A DNA stretch of 64,000 nucleotides from Tetrahymena thermophila SB210 (taxonomy: Eukaryota; Ciliophora; Oligohymenophorea; Hymenostomatida; Tetrahymenidae), in NCBI RefSeq assembly GCF_000189635.1, contig NW_002476567.1:992001-1056000 (forward strand), given 5' to 3'. A program made the position numbers and the translations under genes. Positions 12,130 through 25,186 of this stretch are shown piece after piece; position 1 is the stretch's first letter, and each line of letters starts with the position of its first letter. Below the pieces are notes generated by a model that worked only from the letters and a program-made list of their open reading frames with translations, did not search any database and was not told the origin of the DNA.

Positions 12130-13961
12130 ATGTTTGCAAAGCCTAAAACTAGGGATAGCGCAACAGAGAAACAAAAAATGTAAACTGGAAACTCTCCTTA
12201 AAGATAGACTTTCAGAAAGACTCATATGGCTAATTCTGTTCGGTTTACTGATTTCACTTAAGCTGCTGGAGGTTTAGACTCACCAAATATATTTCCTATG
12301 TATTAGTCTTTAACAGCTAACTCAAATTCTGAGAAAAGGATTGATAAACTAGAAGAAAGACTATCTATATTAGCAAGCTAATATGATTAATTTATTCCAT
12401 TACTTGGCTTGCTTGAATAAGCAAATAATATAAATAAAGCAGATGCAACCATTAAAAAAATATAAAAAAAGTAGATAGAAAATGATGAAAAAATAATTCA
12501 ATTCTCGTAATAGATATAAACTTTACAAAAGAATGTAGATGTGATAAAATACTAATATTTAAGTGGCATAAGTTAAATAGATAACTCGAAAATGCCTGTT
12601 TAGTAAATGAAAAGAGAAAAATCTCAGAGCAGTAATAGCAATTAAGAAAGTGAGTAAAATTTGAATATACTAAAGAAAAACTAAAATAAGATAGAAAGCG
12701 ATTTCAATAATATTATCAGAGAGATGAAAGATGATATAAATTCCAAGCTTGCTGCTCATAATAAATCTCTAGAAGATTTTAAGTAGATATTTAGTAATGA
12801 ATAGACTGGTATTCAATAAGCGATAAATCATATTTCAGCTGTAATTTATTTCTATTTACTATTCTCGAAATTAAATCGGGTTTTTATTTCAAAATGAATT
12901 TCTGCAAAATAGAAAATAAATAAATCTAATTAATATTTCAAAATTTTAGAATTATTAAAATTTGATCAATTCTGGAAAATTTGGAGGTGTTAACTAGTAG
13001 GTGATAGGGGATAACAGCAAATTGATTGAAGAGAGAGTTGATATGTAAATGCATATTTTGAGAGAATAAATTGAAAAAGAGTTTATCAGCATTTGGAGAG
13101 TATTTATTTTTCTAATTTTTACTCCTAAATAACACTTTAAACTTAATAAAGGAAATAGGGGTAGTTTGTGTTCATTATCAACTTCAATTAGATTAGAAAA
13201 GAAAAGAAAGAGTAAATAATTTACTTGTCCTTCCTGATAACTTGGATAAGTTTGAAAGATTGTTAAAAATTAACAATGTCGAATAAGGAGTATTACTTGG
13301 TATATAAAATTAATCATTTTTAATAGTCATTAATTATGATAATTTCAATAATTTAGATGAAATGGATCAGTTCAATAAAGAAAATTGTCAAAGACTAGTT
13401 AATGAATTAAGAAATTTAGAAGATAGAATAAATATAAAGTAAGAGAGATTGCAGCTATTCCGAAATAGACTAGATGAAGTAGAAATAGAAAATACAAAAA
13501 AGGAAATTGAAATGATTCATGAATAATTTAATAGTCTTAAAAATTAAGTTGATGGAACAAGAAAAATAAGTGTATATGAACTCAAGCGAATAGAAGATAA
13601 AATGGAGTAAATCGATAATATAAGAGTGTAAATAATCTTAATTTTATACAAATAAATATTATAAATTCTATTAAAAATTAAAACAGAAAAATATCAAATG
13701 ATCCAAATGAGAAAAAAGATCTTCAAAGAATTACCTAGGATATCAAGAAAGCAATTTCATTTTAAGAAAAAGTAAATAAAATAGATAGAAAGATCCTTTT
13801 TCAAAATTTCTATCATTAAAATATATTAAAAATCATTTTTTATTAATTAGATATCAAAATTAGTAGAATAAATAGATGAAAATCTTAAAATAGTTTCAGG
13901 TTTTCAATTAAAAATAGACGAAAAGCTTGTAAATTTACACTAAGAAGTGTATGCATAATGA
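12130..13961 (+). CDS. coiled-coil protein of unknown function
   Basis: Six exons give 491 residues. Introns are 12841-12949, 13100-13151, 13300-13356, 13628-13686 and 13772-13850, all GT...AG and T-rich before the acceptor. The N terminus is polar and Ser/Thr-rich; from about residue 75 onward the protein is mostly charged heptad-like helix (SEKRIDKLEERLSILAS, DRINIKQERLQLFRNRLDEV, IDEKLVNLHQEV). I see no enzymatic motif, membrane segment or signal peptide, and do not recognise a family. The exon joins keep every splice phase consistent, which supports a real gene. A cytoskeletal or basal-body role would be a guess from the coiled coil alone. Confidence 0.72.
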
Positions 13962-15243
13962 ATGAATAAATGTTAGTTATTATTATTATTATTAATCAAC
14001 TAACAGCAATTAAGAAAATTGTTCTCCCTTATTCATCTATAATTAATATATTAGATACATATCTTAATTAAAAGATATTATAATTAATTGCAAATCATAC
14101 AATTATTTTTATTCTATATTTTAAGGATTTTAATAAAATAAATATTCTTAAAAAAGGTATTAAAAGATAAGCTTTATCAATTAAAAAATGAAAAATTTGC
14201 TAAAAATAAATTTTAGCTATGTATTAAAACAAACATTAATAGTTTCAATAGACAAAACAAACTTTAAACTATTGTCAAATTAATTATTTTAAAAATAAAA
14301 TCTAAATGAATTGATTCATATTTACTATAATTATTTACCCTAAATACAAAAATCTATTGATTATTGTTTTTATTGTTAACAAAATCTAGGTGGATGGATT
14401 TATAATTATTTAATTTATTTTACTGTAAAAATCTATAGAGTATTATTTTTATTATCAAAGATTAATTTTAAAAATATCAACTAAATGCTTTTAATCTGAT
14501 CATCTTACTCATCAGATTTTCAATAAAAAAGCAGATATAAATTAAAAATATAAAAATAATTTAGGTATTAAATATACTATATTACAAATAACAAAATTTA
14601 AGATTTATGAAAGAAAAATAAATTTTAATTGAAGAAAAAAGGTAACATGATAGACATACTTTTTTAAAATAAGTTAAAAAATAATATTTTTTATCTAAAG
14701 AATGCAAAATTTAGTATTTTATAAAATTTTAATTACTAGATAAAAAATCTACTCTTTTAAGATAAATATTTAAATCTAAAAAATATGAATTAATTCTTTG
14801 TTTTCTCATTTATATTTCTAAATTTTTGCATTTACAAAATCTATATTAAATATTATTTACAATACCAAATCTTCAACTCTTAAAATATTAAATAAATTAT
14901 TAATAATAAATATATTTCTATTTCAATTAAATGAATATTAATTTTTAAAATAAAGTTCTTTTATTGATTATTTATATCTTTTATTCGTTTTCTAGAAAAT
15001 ATCTATAAAAATCATTATCTTAAAAAAAATAAATTAAATTCTACTGCATGATCTTTTTTAGTCTTTACTAAAATGTCAAATTTCAATAAACTCACTAACT
15101 AACTTAACAACTAAACCAAATATAAAAATAATGAAAGAATTAAGTTTAAAATAAATTATTTTCTACATTTATCATTCATCCATCAACAAATTTAAATTAA
15201 GTATTGAAAACAGGTTTATAACATTTAAATTATAGATATATGC
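13962..15243. other. intergenic between convergent genes
   Basis: Shared 3' flank of a plus-strand and a minus-strand gene. Very AT-rich, with ATT triplet runs at 13979-13996. No gene seen. Confidence 0.6.
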
Positions 15244-15498
15244 TCACTTTTCAATAATACTCTTTTGTTAGTAATACAAATTCTGTATGATCTTTTACCT
15301 TTGAAGCAATTCTAGTTATTCCTTAGCAAATTAGATTTGTTTAGCTATTTCATTTTAGTCGGTAAGAGCGCTATATTTACGAAAATCTTCTTTAGCTCTT
15401 CTTACAATGTAATTCCTGAAATTGTAATCCTTAAATCCAAATCCAGCTCTCAAAGTTTCTTTAAATAATTATAGAACCTAAATTTTATGTGTGCTCAT
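15244..15498 (-). CDS. ISD11: ISD11 / LYRM4-type LYR protein
   Basis: Intronless frame of 84 residues. ISD11 is the small mitochondrial LYR protein that, with acyl carrier protein, stabilises the cysteine desulfurase NFS1 in iron-sulfur cluster assembly. The match covers the whole length: an N-terminal helix VLQLFKETLRAG at the LYR position, then DYNFRNYIVRRAKEDFRKY, which corresponds to the YNFRxYxxRRxxxxFR core of ISD11, then a helix ending QLELLQRQKIIQNLYYQQKS. The canonical LYR tripeptide reads LFK here, so the tyrosine is replaced by phenylalanine. No cleavable presequence is apparent, as in the family. The gene is divergent from the next plus-strand gene. Confidence 0.9.
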
Positions 15499-16166
15499 TT
15501 TGATTATTTTAATTTTTATTGATCTTGTTCTTCTTATTCTTCTTAATTTTATGAATGGTTGATTGCTTTGTTTTAATTTTATCAAAAAGTGAATAGCTTT
15601 TAATTATATATCTTTAAAATAAACAAGTGAAATGCTTGCTATATGTAAAGAAAAATAGTAAGTAAAAACTGACTAACAAAGTAGAGGCACCAATATTTTT
15701 TTGAAGAAAAGTTAAGGAATTTTCTCTTATTTTCTTGTTTGTAATTTTGGTAACTCCGCACTTTTAATAAATACTATTTCATACATTTAATCCTATATCA
15801 TACATTTAATCCTGTTTAAGATATCCAAAAATATTTATATTTATAATTACTTCCTTTTTAATACTCTCAATCTTAATTAAAATTAAATAATTCGTTTATT
15901 CACAAAAAGTAGTGGGATTTATTTAATTATTTTAAGGCAAAAATCTTCAAACTATATCGCTTATAATTACGTGAATATTTTGGACTGTACAAAAGTAATT
16001 TAAGTATCGTAATTATTTTTATCATCAAAGATTAAAAAAAGTCTATATCATTATCTAATAAAAATATTAAATATTTATTGCAGTAATATAAACAAAAAAG
16101 TTTATTCTACCAAAAAGCTATATTTTTATTCATAGTCTTAATATTAATAGAAAACAAATAATTTGA
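15499..16166. other. divergent promoter region
   Basis: Region between ISD11 (minus) and the following plus-strand gene. A very short first exon could hide here: ATG at 15643 is followed 15 nt later by GTAAGT. I cannot confirm it. Two copies of TCATACATTTAATCCT lie close together at about 15779-15811. Confidence 0.4.
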
Positions 16167-17412
16167 GTATAGAAATTATATGTTTGTCTTTTTTCCAACA
16201 AAGAGAAACAAGATTGGACTAGGATTAAGTATGGCAAATAAGTTTTTTAAGCATATTTAAAAAATTATGTTATAAATCAATGGATCGAATTAGAAATTTA
16301 AGAAGTAATGGATTTTACTTAATCCATAAAACTGTCAATAACAAAATAAGATAATTTTGTAATTTACTTATTAAATTAGTGATAATCATTAAATTCGTAA
16401 ATAATTTCAATTTTATAGCTAAATTATATTAATTAAACTAAAAAATACATAAAATAGCCCTATAAAGATCCACAACAAGCAAGGGCCTTATATTTGGATA
16501 CTTTATTATAAATAGAAAAGAAACTTCTTTAGTTTAGCTTAATAGATGGGATAGACTTGCTGCACACATAAAAATGTTGAAAATGTATATTTTTCTAAAT
16601 TTGTTCATCTTTCTGCACTTATTTATTCATCAGCACATTTGAGCTTATAGATTAAAAATTTTAATATACAAAAAATACAGATAAACAAAGTATATATATA
16701 ATTATTTTACATCAATTATTCTTAATATTAGAGCTAAACATTAGTGAAAGATGAAAATAAAACGCAACCTGATATAGAAAAGACTGCTTCAAAATAAGTA
16801 AGTCCATAATTCTTATTTGTTCTGCTATTTATTTCTTTAATTACCTAATCTTTTAAACTTTTAAAATACAGGATTTAGCTGGAACTGACGATACAGCCTC
16901 CAAGCATGGAAAAAATAAAAATTTGTAATTTCAATATATTGATTTTTATCCATAAAAATCTGTAAACTAATTTTCGCTTAAAAAATAATAGTGAAAAGTA
17001 GCTATCAAGCCAAGCAAAGCAAAACCGTACTCCTACTTTTGAAAATGATTAAGAGAAAGACTCCTTTCAAAAATCTAAGTCTAAAAATGAAGAAAAGGAT
17101 AATAAATAAGCAAATAAAGAAAAAGATAGAGAAAATGAAAAAGAAAAAAGTAGTTAAATAGATAATGTTGCCTCGAGTAATTTAGCACTAGATTTAAAGC
17201 AATAAAATACTCTACCTGGAAATGATGATTAAGATAATTAAAGCAAAAAAAATAAAGAAAGCGGTACCAAATTAAAGGAAAGTAAAAAGGAGCCTTCAAT
17301 TGATCTTTTTATGGATTTGCCTGGTCCACCACCAAACTTAAGAGAAATAAATAAAAAGGCACAGTCATCTAAATTTTAAAAGAGCGACAATCAACTAAAA
17401 AATGATGACTGA
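16167..17412 (+). CDS. unrecognised protein with charged, low-complexity C terminus
   Basis: The 3' part is clear and the 5' end is not. Reading back from TGA at 17410-17412, exons join across introns 16925-16991, 16798-16871, probably 16576-16744 (weak GTTGAA donor) and 16359-16457. The first exon is open back to an in-frame TGA at 16164-16166 but has no in-frame ATG, so an upstream exon is missing; the listed start is only that limit. Readable parts: DWTRIKYGKQVFQAYLKNY, QWIELEIQEVMDFTQSIK, PYKDPQQARALYLDTLLQIE, then a Lys/Glu/Ser-rich tail ending near DLFMDLPGPPPNLREI. The tail looks like a disordered nuclear protein with a proline motif. I do not recognise the family; internal joins upstream of 16745 could change. 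Confidence 0.5.
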
Positions 17413-19717
17413 AAGATTAACAGCTTAAATAAAAAAATTGTTTTAAAAAGGATTTGTAATATCTGAAAATTTTTCAGAAGGAATTTATTAAAAAATAATT
17501 AAGATTAACAGAATGTTAATAGTACTAAACAAAAACTCTGAATCAACTAACTAATAACAAATAAATAAACAAAAAAACAAACTTCACAAATTTTATCCAA
17601 ATAGAAAATACGAAATACACATTTAATAAATAAATAAATCATAAAGTTAAATGAATATATTTAATTTAAAAAAAGAATTTTTGATTATTACTTGTTTGAA
17701 AATAAATAAGCAAATTTAGCAGTATTTTATCAACAAATTTAAATATAAAGCTAATATATATGAAGAGAATAAATATATAAGTTAATTAATTAATTAAGTA
17801 AGTATAAATTTATTATAATTTATGTAAATAAAGTTTTTATTCTTATTTCTAATTAAAATTTTATCATTCATTCATTCATTCATTCATTTATGATACTTTA
17901 AATAATTTCTTAATTAATTGATTATTAAATTTTTCTTATGCATTCTTATTTCATTTAGCTCTCTCCAATTTAATGTAAATTAAAATAAATAAATAATTAA
18001 TTAATTATCTTTGATTTCATTCTCATAAAATTTATTTCACTAAAAATTTTAATAAATAGACAAATTTGTTAAAAAACCCATCATCTCTTTATCTTTAATT
18101 TCCTAAAATATTACGAAAAAAAATAATTAAAATCTAAATGTTTAGTCATCAAAATCATAAATAAATTAACTCGCTATAGACAACAAAAATTAACTAAAAA
18201 TAAATAAGAGTAGTAATAAATATACAAATATTTCATTTAAATTTGTGAAGCAAATGCAACTATTAAAAAAAAAAAATGCATTAGAAAAGTATTTATTATT
18301 GTTTAATTTTCTACTAACTATAAAATTTTATTTTAGAGTAAAACAAAGATTTAATCTTAATCTATTAAATTGCCTAATTGCTAAAGTAATTTTTACTTTT
18401 ATAATATAATTTAATAATTAATCAAACAATTTTTTAAAATTCTAAAAATATTTCTTACAATTTGGCAATTTAAGAAAATTTAATAATTATAAAGCTTAAA
18501 CAAAATAAAATTATCTTTTATTATTTTTTAATAGTAAATGTGTGATCATGAATGAATTTAATTTTTATGCTTATCTCAATTAATTTTGTCGAAAAACAGA
18601 TTATTAAAGATCTGTTGAAATATAGTTAAAATTTATCACTAATTATATTTACCATAAGTGATCCTTATAAATAAAAATATGTTTGCTATCGTATAACTCT
18701 AAAATAAATAAGATAAGATAATAATCATATCAAGGCATCTTGTATTCACTTATTCTTATTTAAGAACATCTACAGTATTTAAAAAAGAAAAAGTATTTAT
18801 TTGAAATAAAAATTCTTAAGGTGAAAATTAATTTAATCATAAAATAGAAAATTAAGATTTATATTTGCTGTAATTAAAATAAAAAAATAAATAATTAAAT
18901 GTAAGTTAATTTTTAAATTCTTTAACTTAATGATTACAATCAATTTTTTTATGTTAAAATTATAGAAAACTGTTCTAAACTATTTATAGATTGTTAACCA
19001 ATATCCATACTGAAGTAATTTATTATTTATGAAATTTTCAAACAAAAATATGTAAATAACTTTTATTTTTTTTGAGGTAAACCTTTATTTCAAGTCATTA
19101 ATTAAATTATATATTTAAGCTTTACCAAAGTATTACTTAGATTTCTATTTATGTAACAAAACGTTTAACAGTAGATTATGAGTAAAAAATGAAAAAAAAT
19201 ACTAATAAATATCTTAATATATTTAATATTTAGCATATATGATGATTAAGATTGATTTTATGAATTTAATTAAATGAACAAAAAAAATGGATAAAAGACG
19301 GTTTGTGCTGTTTTATAAACAAATATTAATAATTAGAAATTTTCTAAGTTGAAAATGTAAGTAGTATTATTTTTTAATATAAAATAAATAATGAAGCTTT
19401 TTACAAGATACCATAATTAGGACATTAGCAAAATATATTATATAATAAGCATATAATTTGGAATCAGTACATTAGCTACTTTAAAAAAATATTAAATTTT
19501 TATTATAAATGGATTCATCCAGCTTTTTTTATTAAAGAATAGATAAAGTTATGCAATCAAATATATATAAACATAAAATTTGAGATTATTTTTTATTAAA
19601 ATTTTGCTATCTTTGAAAGTTTATTGAATATCACTATTAATCATTTACTTTATTAAAGAAAGGTAAAATAATCCTAAAAAGAAAGATTACTAAAAACAAT
19701 TAATTTCAGTAGTTAGA
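17413..19717. other. 2.3-kb intergenic region
   Basis: Long AT-rich spacer. It contains a CATT microsatellite (listed separately), AATT-rich alternations and no frame with coding character on either strand. Confidence 0.6.
17864..17889. repeat. CATT microsatellite
   Basis: About six uninterrupted CATT units within the spacer. Simple-sequence DNA; no further role visible. Confidence 0.85.
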
Positions 19718-22700
19718 ATGAATGCGTAGAAGACATAAAATAATACATAAGTAGGTGTATAAGGAAATGGTATAGGTGGAGGAGAAATTGGTACAAAGTT
19801 AGATGCCAAGAAAAAGGATAAATAGATGAATAAATTTATATTAAAATTCAAGGAATAGTAGCTTGAAGATGACTTCAACAATAGCCAAGCAAAGTAGCTT
19901 AGTAGATATTCATATATTACATTTATAATAGCTGTTATCCCGCTTTTATTCACTTTTTTTCTACTGCCATTTTACTAGAGAAAAGGAGGAATGCCTGCTA
20001 AAATCTATGTTTATTACATTATCCCTATTGTAGTATTTATATCAAATATAGTTGTTTAAAAAAAATATCCAAATCTATTTGATTACACTCACTCTACGAT
20101 AGTTCTTATTTTGCATCTTTTGATTTGCTGGCAAATGGTTGATACTGATATCACAACATTTAATTCATTTAGCGAATTCTATAAAGGTTTTATTTTTGCA
20201 AACGTTTACATCTTTCTGTACATATCTGCCAAATACACAACAAAAGTAAATCAGATTTAATTGTTGATTATTTATTTTTAAACAAACATTTATTTATTCG
20301 CACTTAATTGATGGCTCATATTTTAGATTTTCTGTATCAAATTTTACTAATTAAAAACAAAACCTCTTTATCAATCTTCTTTATTAGAGTAAGTACTTTT
20401 TATATAATAGTTTGTTAAAAATACTTTAATACTAACGCAACTTACATCATACCAAGTAAAATTTAAACACTCAATAAAAAAAATAACAGAAATTTTAACA
20501 ATTAGCTAAACTATTCAAATACTTAGAGAAGGATTATTATCCATTTTATACCCATTATTTTGAACAGAAATAATTAGTTTGTTAGTTAGTTAGTTAGATG
20601 CGAATATTTACAATTAGGAAATTAGGTTATTTAAATTTAATTTAAGCAAATAAAAAAATACACAATAAAAGAAATAGAAAATAAATTAATTACATCACTC
20701 GAATATCAAATTATAATATTCTTTCTTTTTACAATAATCTACAGATAATTTTGATTCTAGTGGTTAACATATCTGCTATATTTATATTCCCGCATCACTC
20801 TAATATTTGGATTTTGATTATTGCCCAATCCTTTCTTATGCTCATGCTACTTGTTAAATTTTACAATGAAGACTTAATGAAAAGACACCTTTTTATGCAA
20901 ACACGCAAGTAGAACTTATGGGACTCGATTATAGAAGAGTTCTTACCAATAAACCTAATTGTAGTTAAATATAATAAGACTACTCAAAGGCTAGAATTGA
21001 CATAAACTAATAAATGTGCCAGCAGAAAACTAAGAATTATAAATGATGATGATCTTTAGCACTTTTTAGATAGAACAATTATTGAAACGAATGAAAATAC
21101 AACAACATCTTTCATGAATAATAATAATAATATATTATCGCCAACAAATAATAACATCTTAATGGAGGGGAAAAATGGTTCAAAAACTGGAAACCCCCCG
21201 TTTCAAAGACAAGCAACTTAACTTCCTAAAGGAGGGCAGATTGATTTATCAAAAAGTCTAAATCTTGGATTTACCCTTAATTAAAATGGAACTACGAAAA
21301 ATGCTCACAGCGATAAGTTCACTCTAAAGAAGCTACTAAAAAACAAACTAGTGAAATAGTTAGATCAAAAAAATTAAAGCGCTTAATAGCAGTAAGAGTA
21401 AGAGAGAACTCGAAAACAGAGTTAAGCAGATGGTTTTAATGGGGATACAAATCTGACCAATAATCCTAGATTAACAAATAACACTTTTGAGAATCTTGAA
21501 CATTACTCTGCTAATTTGATAACTGATAAAGGTAATTCTAAGAAACTTACGATTAAAGTATTTACATTTTGTTTAGTTGATAACTATGCTGTTATGACAA
21601 TTGAAAGTGAGAGCTTTAAGTCTAAATTTAGAAAATAATAAAAAAAAAATGAGTTTCACTAAACTTTCCACAAGGAGATAATGCAAAGATTTGAAAAAAA
21701 CTGTAAGAAAATAGTAGTTTAATTATAATCTTAATTAAAATCTATGAAGCAGAAGAAGAATAGTTTAGCTTCAAAACTTAAATAAAGCCTACAAGTAGGC
21801 TACGAGATGTTAATACTTAATAAAAATGTTAGTGATTTCATGATGCAATAAGAGAGATCTTAGAAGAAACATTAAGCAGGGAAAAAAAATAATAAATTTT
21901 ATTCTTCAAATAAATTAGGACTAAATTCTTAAAACAAAGCTACATTCTCATCAAATAACTTATTCACTTTTAAAAAGCATGTACTTGATGTGTGCGAATT
22001 TAACCCAGGAAAAGAATTATTTGGATGGCTGAGCATATTCCAGTCTAAATTAGAAGAAAAAAAGTTACTTATTTTTCACGAAATAGATGAATCCTTAAAT
22101 AACATAATCAATGACAAGAATAAGTTCAATTAAATTATATTTAATTTACTCGATAACGCTATTAAATTTACTCCCTTAAATGGGAAAATTGCAGTTATAA
22201 TTAAAAAAAATTTAATTTCTAGTTATGTTTTAGATATTCACATAATTAATTCATTAGAAAAGGATTTAGACACTTTTGCACTTACAAGAGATTTAGAATA
22301 GACTTTGTAAGAATCTAACTAAAATAGTGTATAAAATAATTAAAATGGAGATGATGATTATTACAATGTTCTCAAAAAAATTAAATTGGGTATTCCCGTC
22401 TCAAGGAATCTCATCTAATAGATAGGTCCCAACAATGAGCTGAATTATAAGTTCAAAAATAACTAAATAATCCTGCATTTTTAAATATTTTCTGACATAA
22501 GAATTCTTAAAGATAATCACTTGGATGAGAGCCATGCAAATTTTTCTAAAACAAAATAAGAAAATGCATAGAATGGAGAGCATAACACATCTTACAAAAA
22601 AAACCATAGTATTAATTCAGATAGACTACAACAAATATAAAAAAGAAATAATTTTTGTGCCTAAAAATCTAGCACAGCTAACATTAAAGAGTCGAAAAGT

Positions 22701-24221
22701 AGTAGCAATCAATTTGTTATAAGTTCTTCTTTTACAGATTTTGGAGTTATAGGATTAGGGAAGCAAGCATCTTTAGGTTAGAGATTTAATCACTAAAATT
22801 CATTAAGCTCTTTGAATTCTCAAACATAAGGACCTCTGATAATTAAAAGATTAAATTCAAATAATCATTAAAGCAATTAAAGCCCTTAAATTAGCGGAAG
22901 AACTTAGTTATCTTCCATAAAAAATAAATCTAGATCTCTTTCTAATCCATTTTAGTCTCAAAATGGATTTCAAAGCAATATAGTAAATGGATTCATGTAT
23001 GACTTTCTTCCATCGATAAATGAGCTCATGATTGACATTAAAAACTCTCCAGATCCCTAGCCTCTTCAGACATCAAAAAAGCTTCTTTAGGAAATAAATA
23101 TGATTCAATAAGCTTAATAACAAAATTAGTATCCAAATTAGATAAATTTCAATAAATAAAACTTTGCATCAACAGAACGAAATGATAAGTTAAAAAATCA
23201 CATATCAATAATTTAAGAAAGCATATCTGAAAATGCAGTAGAAAACAGTAATCACAATTTCTTTTTTTAGAATCAAGCCAATGGTTTTAAAGGAGGTAAT
23301 AAACTCTTGCAATCCCAAAAGAATCTTCTAAAGGAAACTGAATTGGAAATTATAAAATCGTAGCAAATAGCTCATTCTGGAAACAATTAATATAATTAAT
23401 CGTTCTAATAAATAAGTTAACAATAACTAGCAACGTCCCCATCAAGCTTAACTGATCCAGTTTCAAATTTTTAAACTATATAAAAAAATATTAAACTTAA
23501 TTCTCCTGAAAAGCATTATGTTAATGGTGAAAGAATTAATCAATCAAATGTAAGCTTAAATTTTAATGCAAACCAAAGTCTATTGAATGCAAGTAATTCT
23601 AAACTTATTTTAAGCAATAAAAATAATAATAAATAAATAAATGGCAATATTACAGGATAATAATAAGATGCAAATAAAGGGAACATATTTTTTAAAGACA
23701 TTAACAATTAGCTCGAATAATCTCATTTAGTTAATGAATTATAAAATTCTTATTAAAATTCTGTTGAAATATTAAGTTAAATTTAAAGCAAAGTACAAAA
23801 TCCTTACCTTTTAGAGGCTTAAGCTGGGATTAATCCTCAACGACATAGTATTCAAAGTAAAAATATTTAGGATTATCTGGAAGAGAATAGCTCAGCTAGG
23901 AAAGATCACCTGCCCTATATTCCTAAAATAAGTTCATAACAAGAGTAGGATAATCAATTGAGCTTTGAAGGCTGGCAAAATGTGGATGAATAACATAATG
24001 ATTCATTTTAAAAATGGATGGAAATTTCTACTTTAAGAAAATATAATGAATTAGAATTTAATACAGCTTTCAAACCTCTTTAAAATAATAAAATTCTTAC
24101 CAATTAATAAAAGTATATAATCTAAAACCAAGCATAGAATAAATAATTTAAAGATGACACTACAAATAAATTAAACAGTATATCAAATATTAATTAATAG
24201 AGTATTAATTTTAAATAATGA
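19718..24221 (+). CDS. multi-pass membrane protein with degenerate histidine-kinase ATPase domain
   Basis: Three exons, introns 20246-20326 and probably 20393-20744, give 1356 residues. The N-terminal 60 residues are soluble; several hydrophobic helices follow (FIIAVIPLLFTFFLLPF, IYVYYIIPIVVFISNIVV, IILILVVNISAIFIF, IWILIIAQSFLMLMLLV). Residues in the middle contain a clear histidine-kinase N box, NLLDNAIKFTP, with following strands GKIAVIIK. The G1 box (DTGxG) is not visible, and the G2 region reads LGIPVSRNLIQQIG where an active enzyme has GLGLAISKNLV. I see no convincing H box or receiver domain. The last 600 residues are N/Q/S-rich and disordered. This looks like a ciliate membrane histidine-kinase relative that has lost ATP binding. 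Intron 2 contains GTTA repeats; the exact donor is uncertain. Confidence 0.75.
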
Positions 24222-25186
24222 GTTAAAAATAATTATTTTCCTGATATAAATTTATTCTTTTATTTATAAGATGAGTTAAATAAATATAATAATTAAATGT
24301 TGTATATATAAAAAATATCAAGTTTTATCACAAATTAACTAATGTTTTAAATCATTTTTTAGATTGTTATAAAAATACATACATAAATTATTTTTTTTAG
24401 AAAATAAAAATAATATATTTGGATATTATTTGTGTATGTAGCCTTGAAAAAGGCATTAGGTACTATATATATATTTAAAATATTTTATTTTTCTTTACAA
24501 ATTGTTATTAAAAGTGAAAAATTTAAATATTATCTGACAATTATATATTTTAGAAGTATTATTTATTCTCTTAAATTAGGTTTTTCCAAATAAATAAAAT
24601 ACAAAAAAAATATCTATCTATCTTTCTATATTTTAACTAGTAGATAAAAATATTGATACAATTAGATATTTATTTAAACCAATAATTTAAAAAATAATTT
24701 TCTATGTAGAAGATAAAAGATTAAGTTAATAACAATATAATCTATCTTTTAAATTTCAACATAGATTTCACATATAAAATCAATATAATTTACATAAGTT
24801 AAAATGTAAATATTTTTTATTTGTTTTTTAAACAATTTGCCTTATAAAATTAATAAAATTTATTTAATAAGCAAACAAGTATATAATTAAGTAGATAGTA
24901 AGTAAATATGTAATATTTTAAATTAAATTGATTTGCTTAAATACTCAGATCAAAAAAAAGATTATTATTTTCTTTTTTAAACAATCTAGAATAAATTAAT
25001 TTTTAAATATTTTAATACTTAGTTTAATTGTAGCGAAGATTTTGATTGATTGTGTTAGAATGTATTAAATTAAATTAATTAACACTTAATATTATAAAGT
25101 AGTTTTGTATTCTTTATTTTCTAGATCCAAATAGAGCTTTTAATTATATTTTAATTGAGTAGTTTAAAAATATAGCAATCAATATT
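24222..25186. other. intergenic between convergent genes
   Basis: Shared 3' flank. At 24441-24454 there is a small perfect hairpin, GCCTT-GAAA-AAGGC, with a GNRA-type tetraloop. Otherwise AT-rich and featureless. Confidence 0.6.

Noticed and set aside
19690-19953. Minus-strand frame resembling a small membrane protein
   Set aside because: Overlaps the first exon of the histidine-kinase relative on the other strand and has no supporting motif.
20579-20598. GTTA repeat as a coding Val/Ser/Gln repeat
   Set aside because: It lies inside the inferred intron of the histidine-kinase relative; simple sequence and loss of membrane-helix continuity argue for intron.
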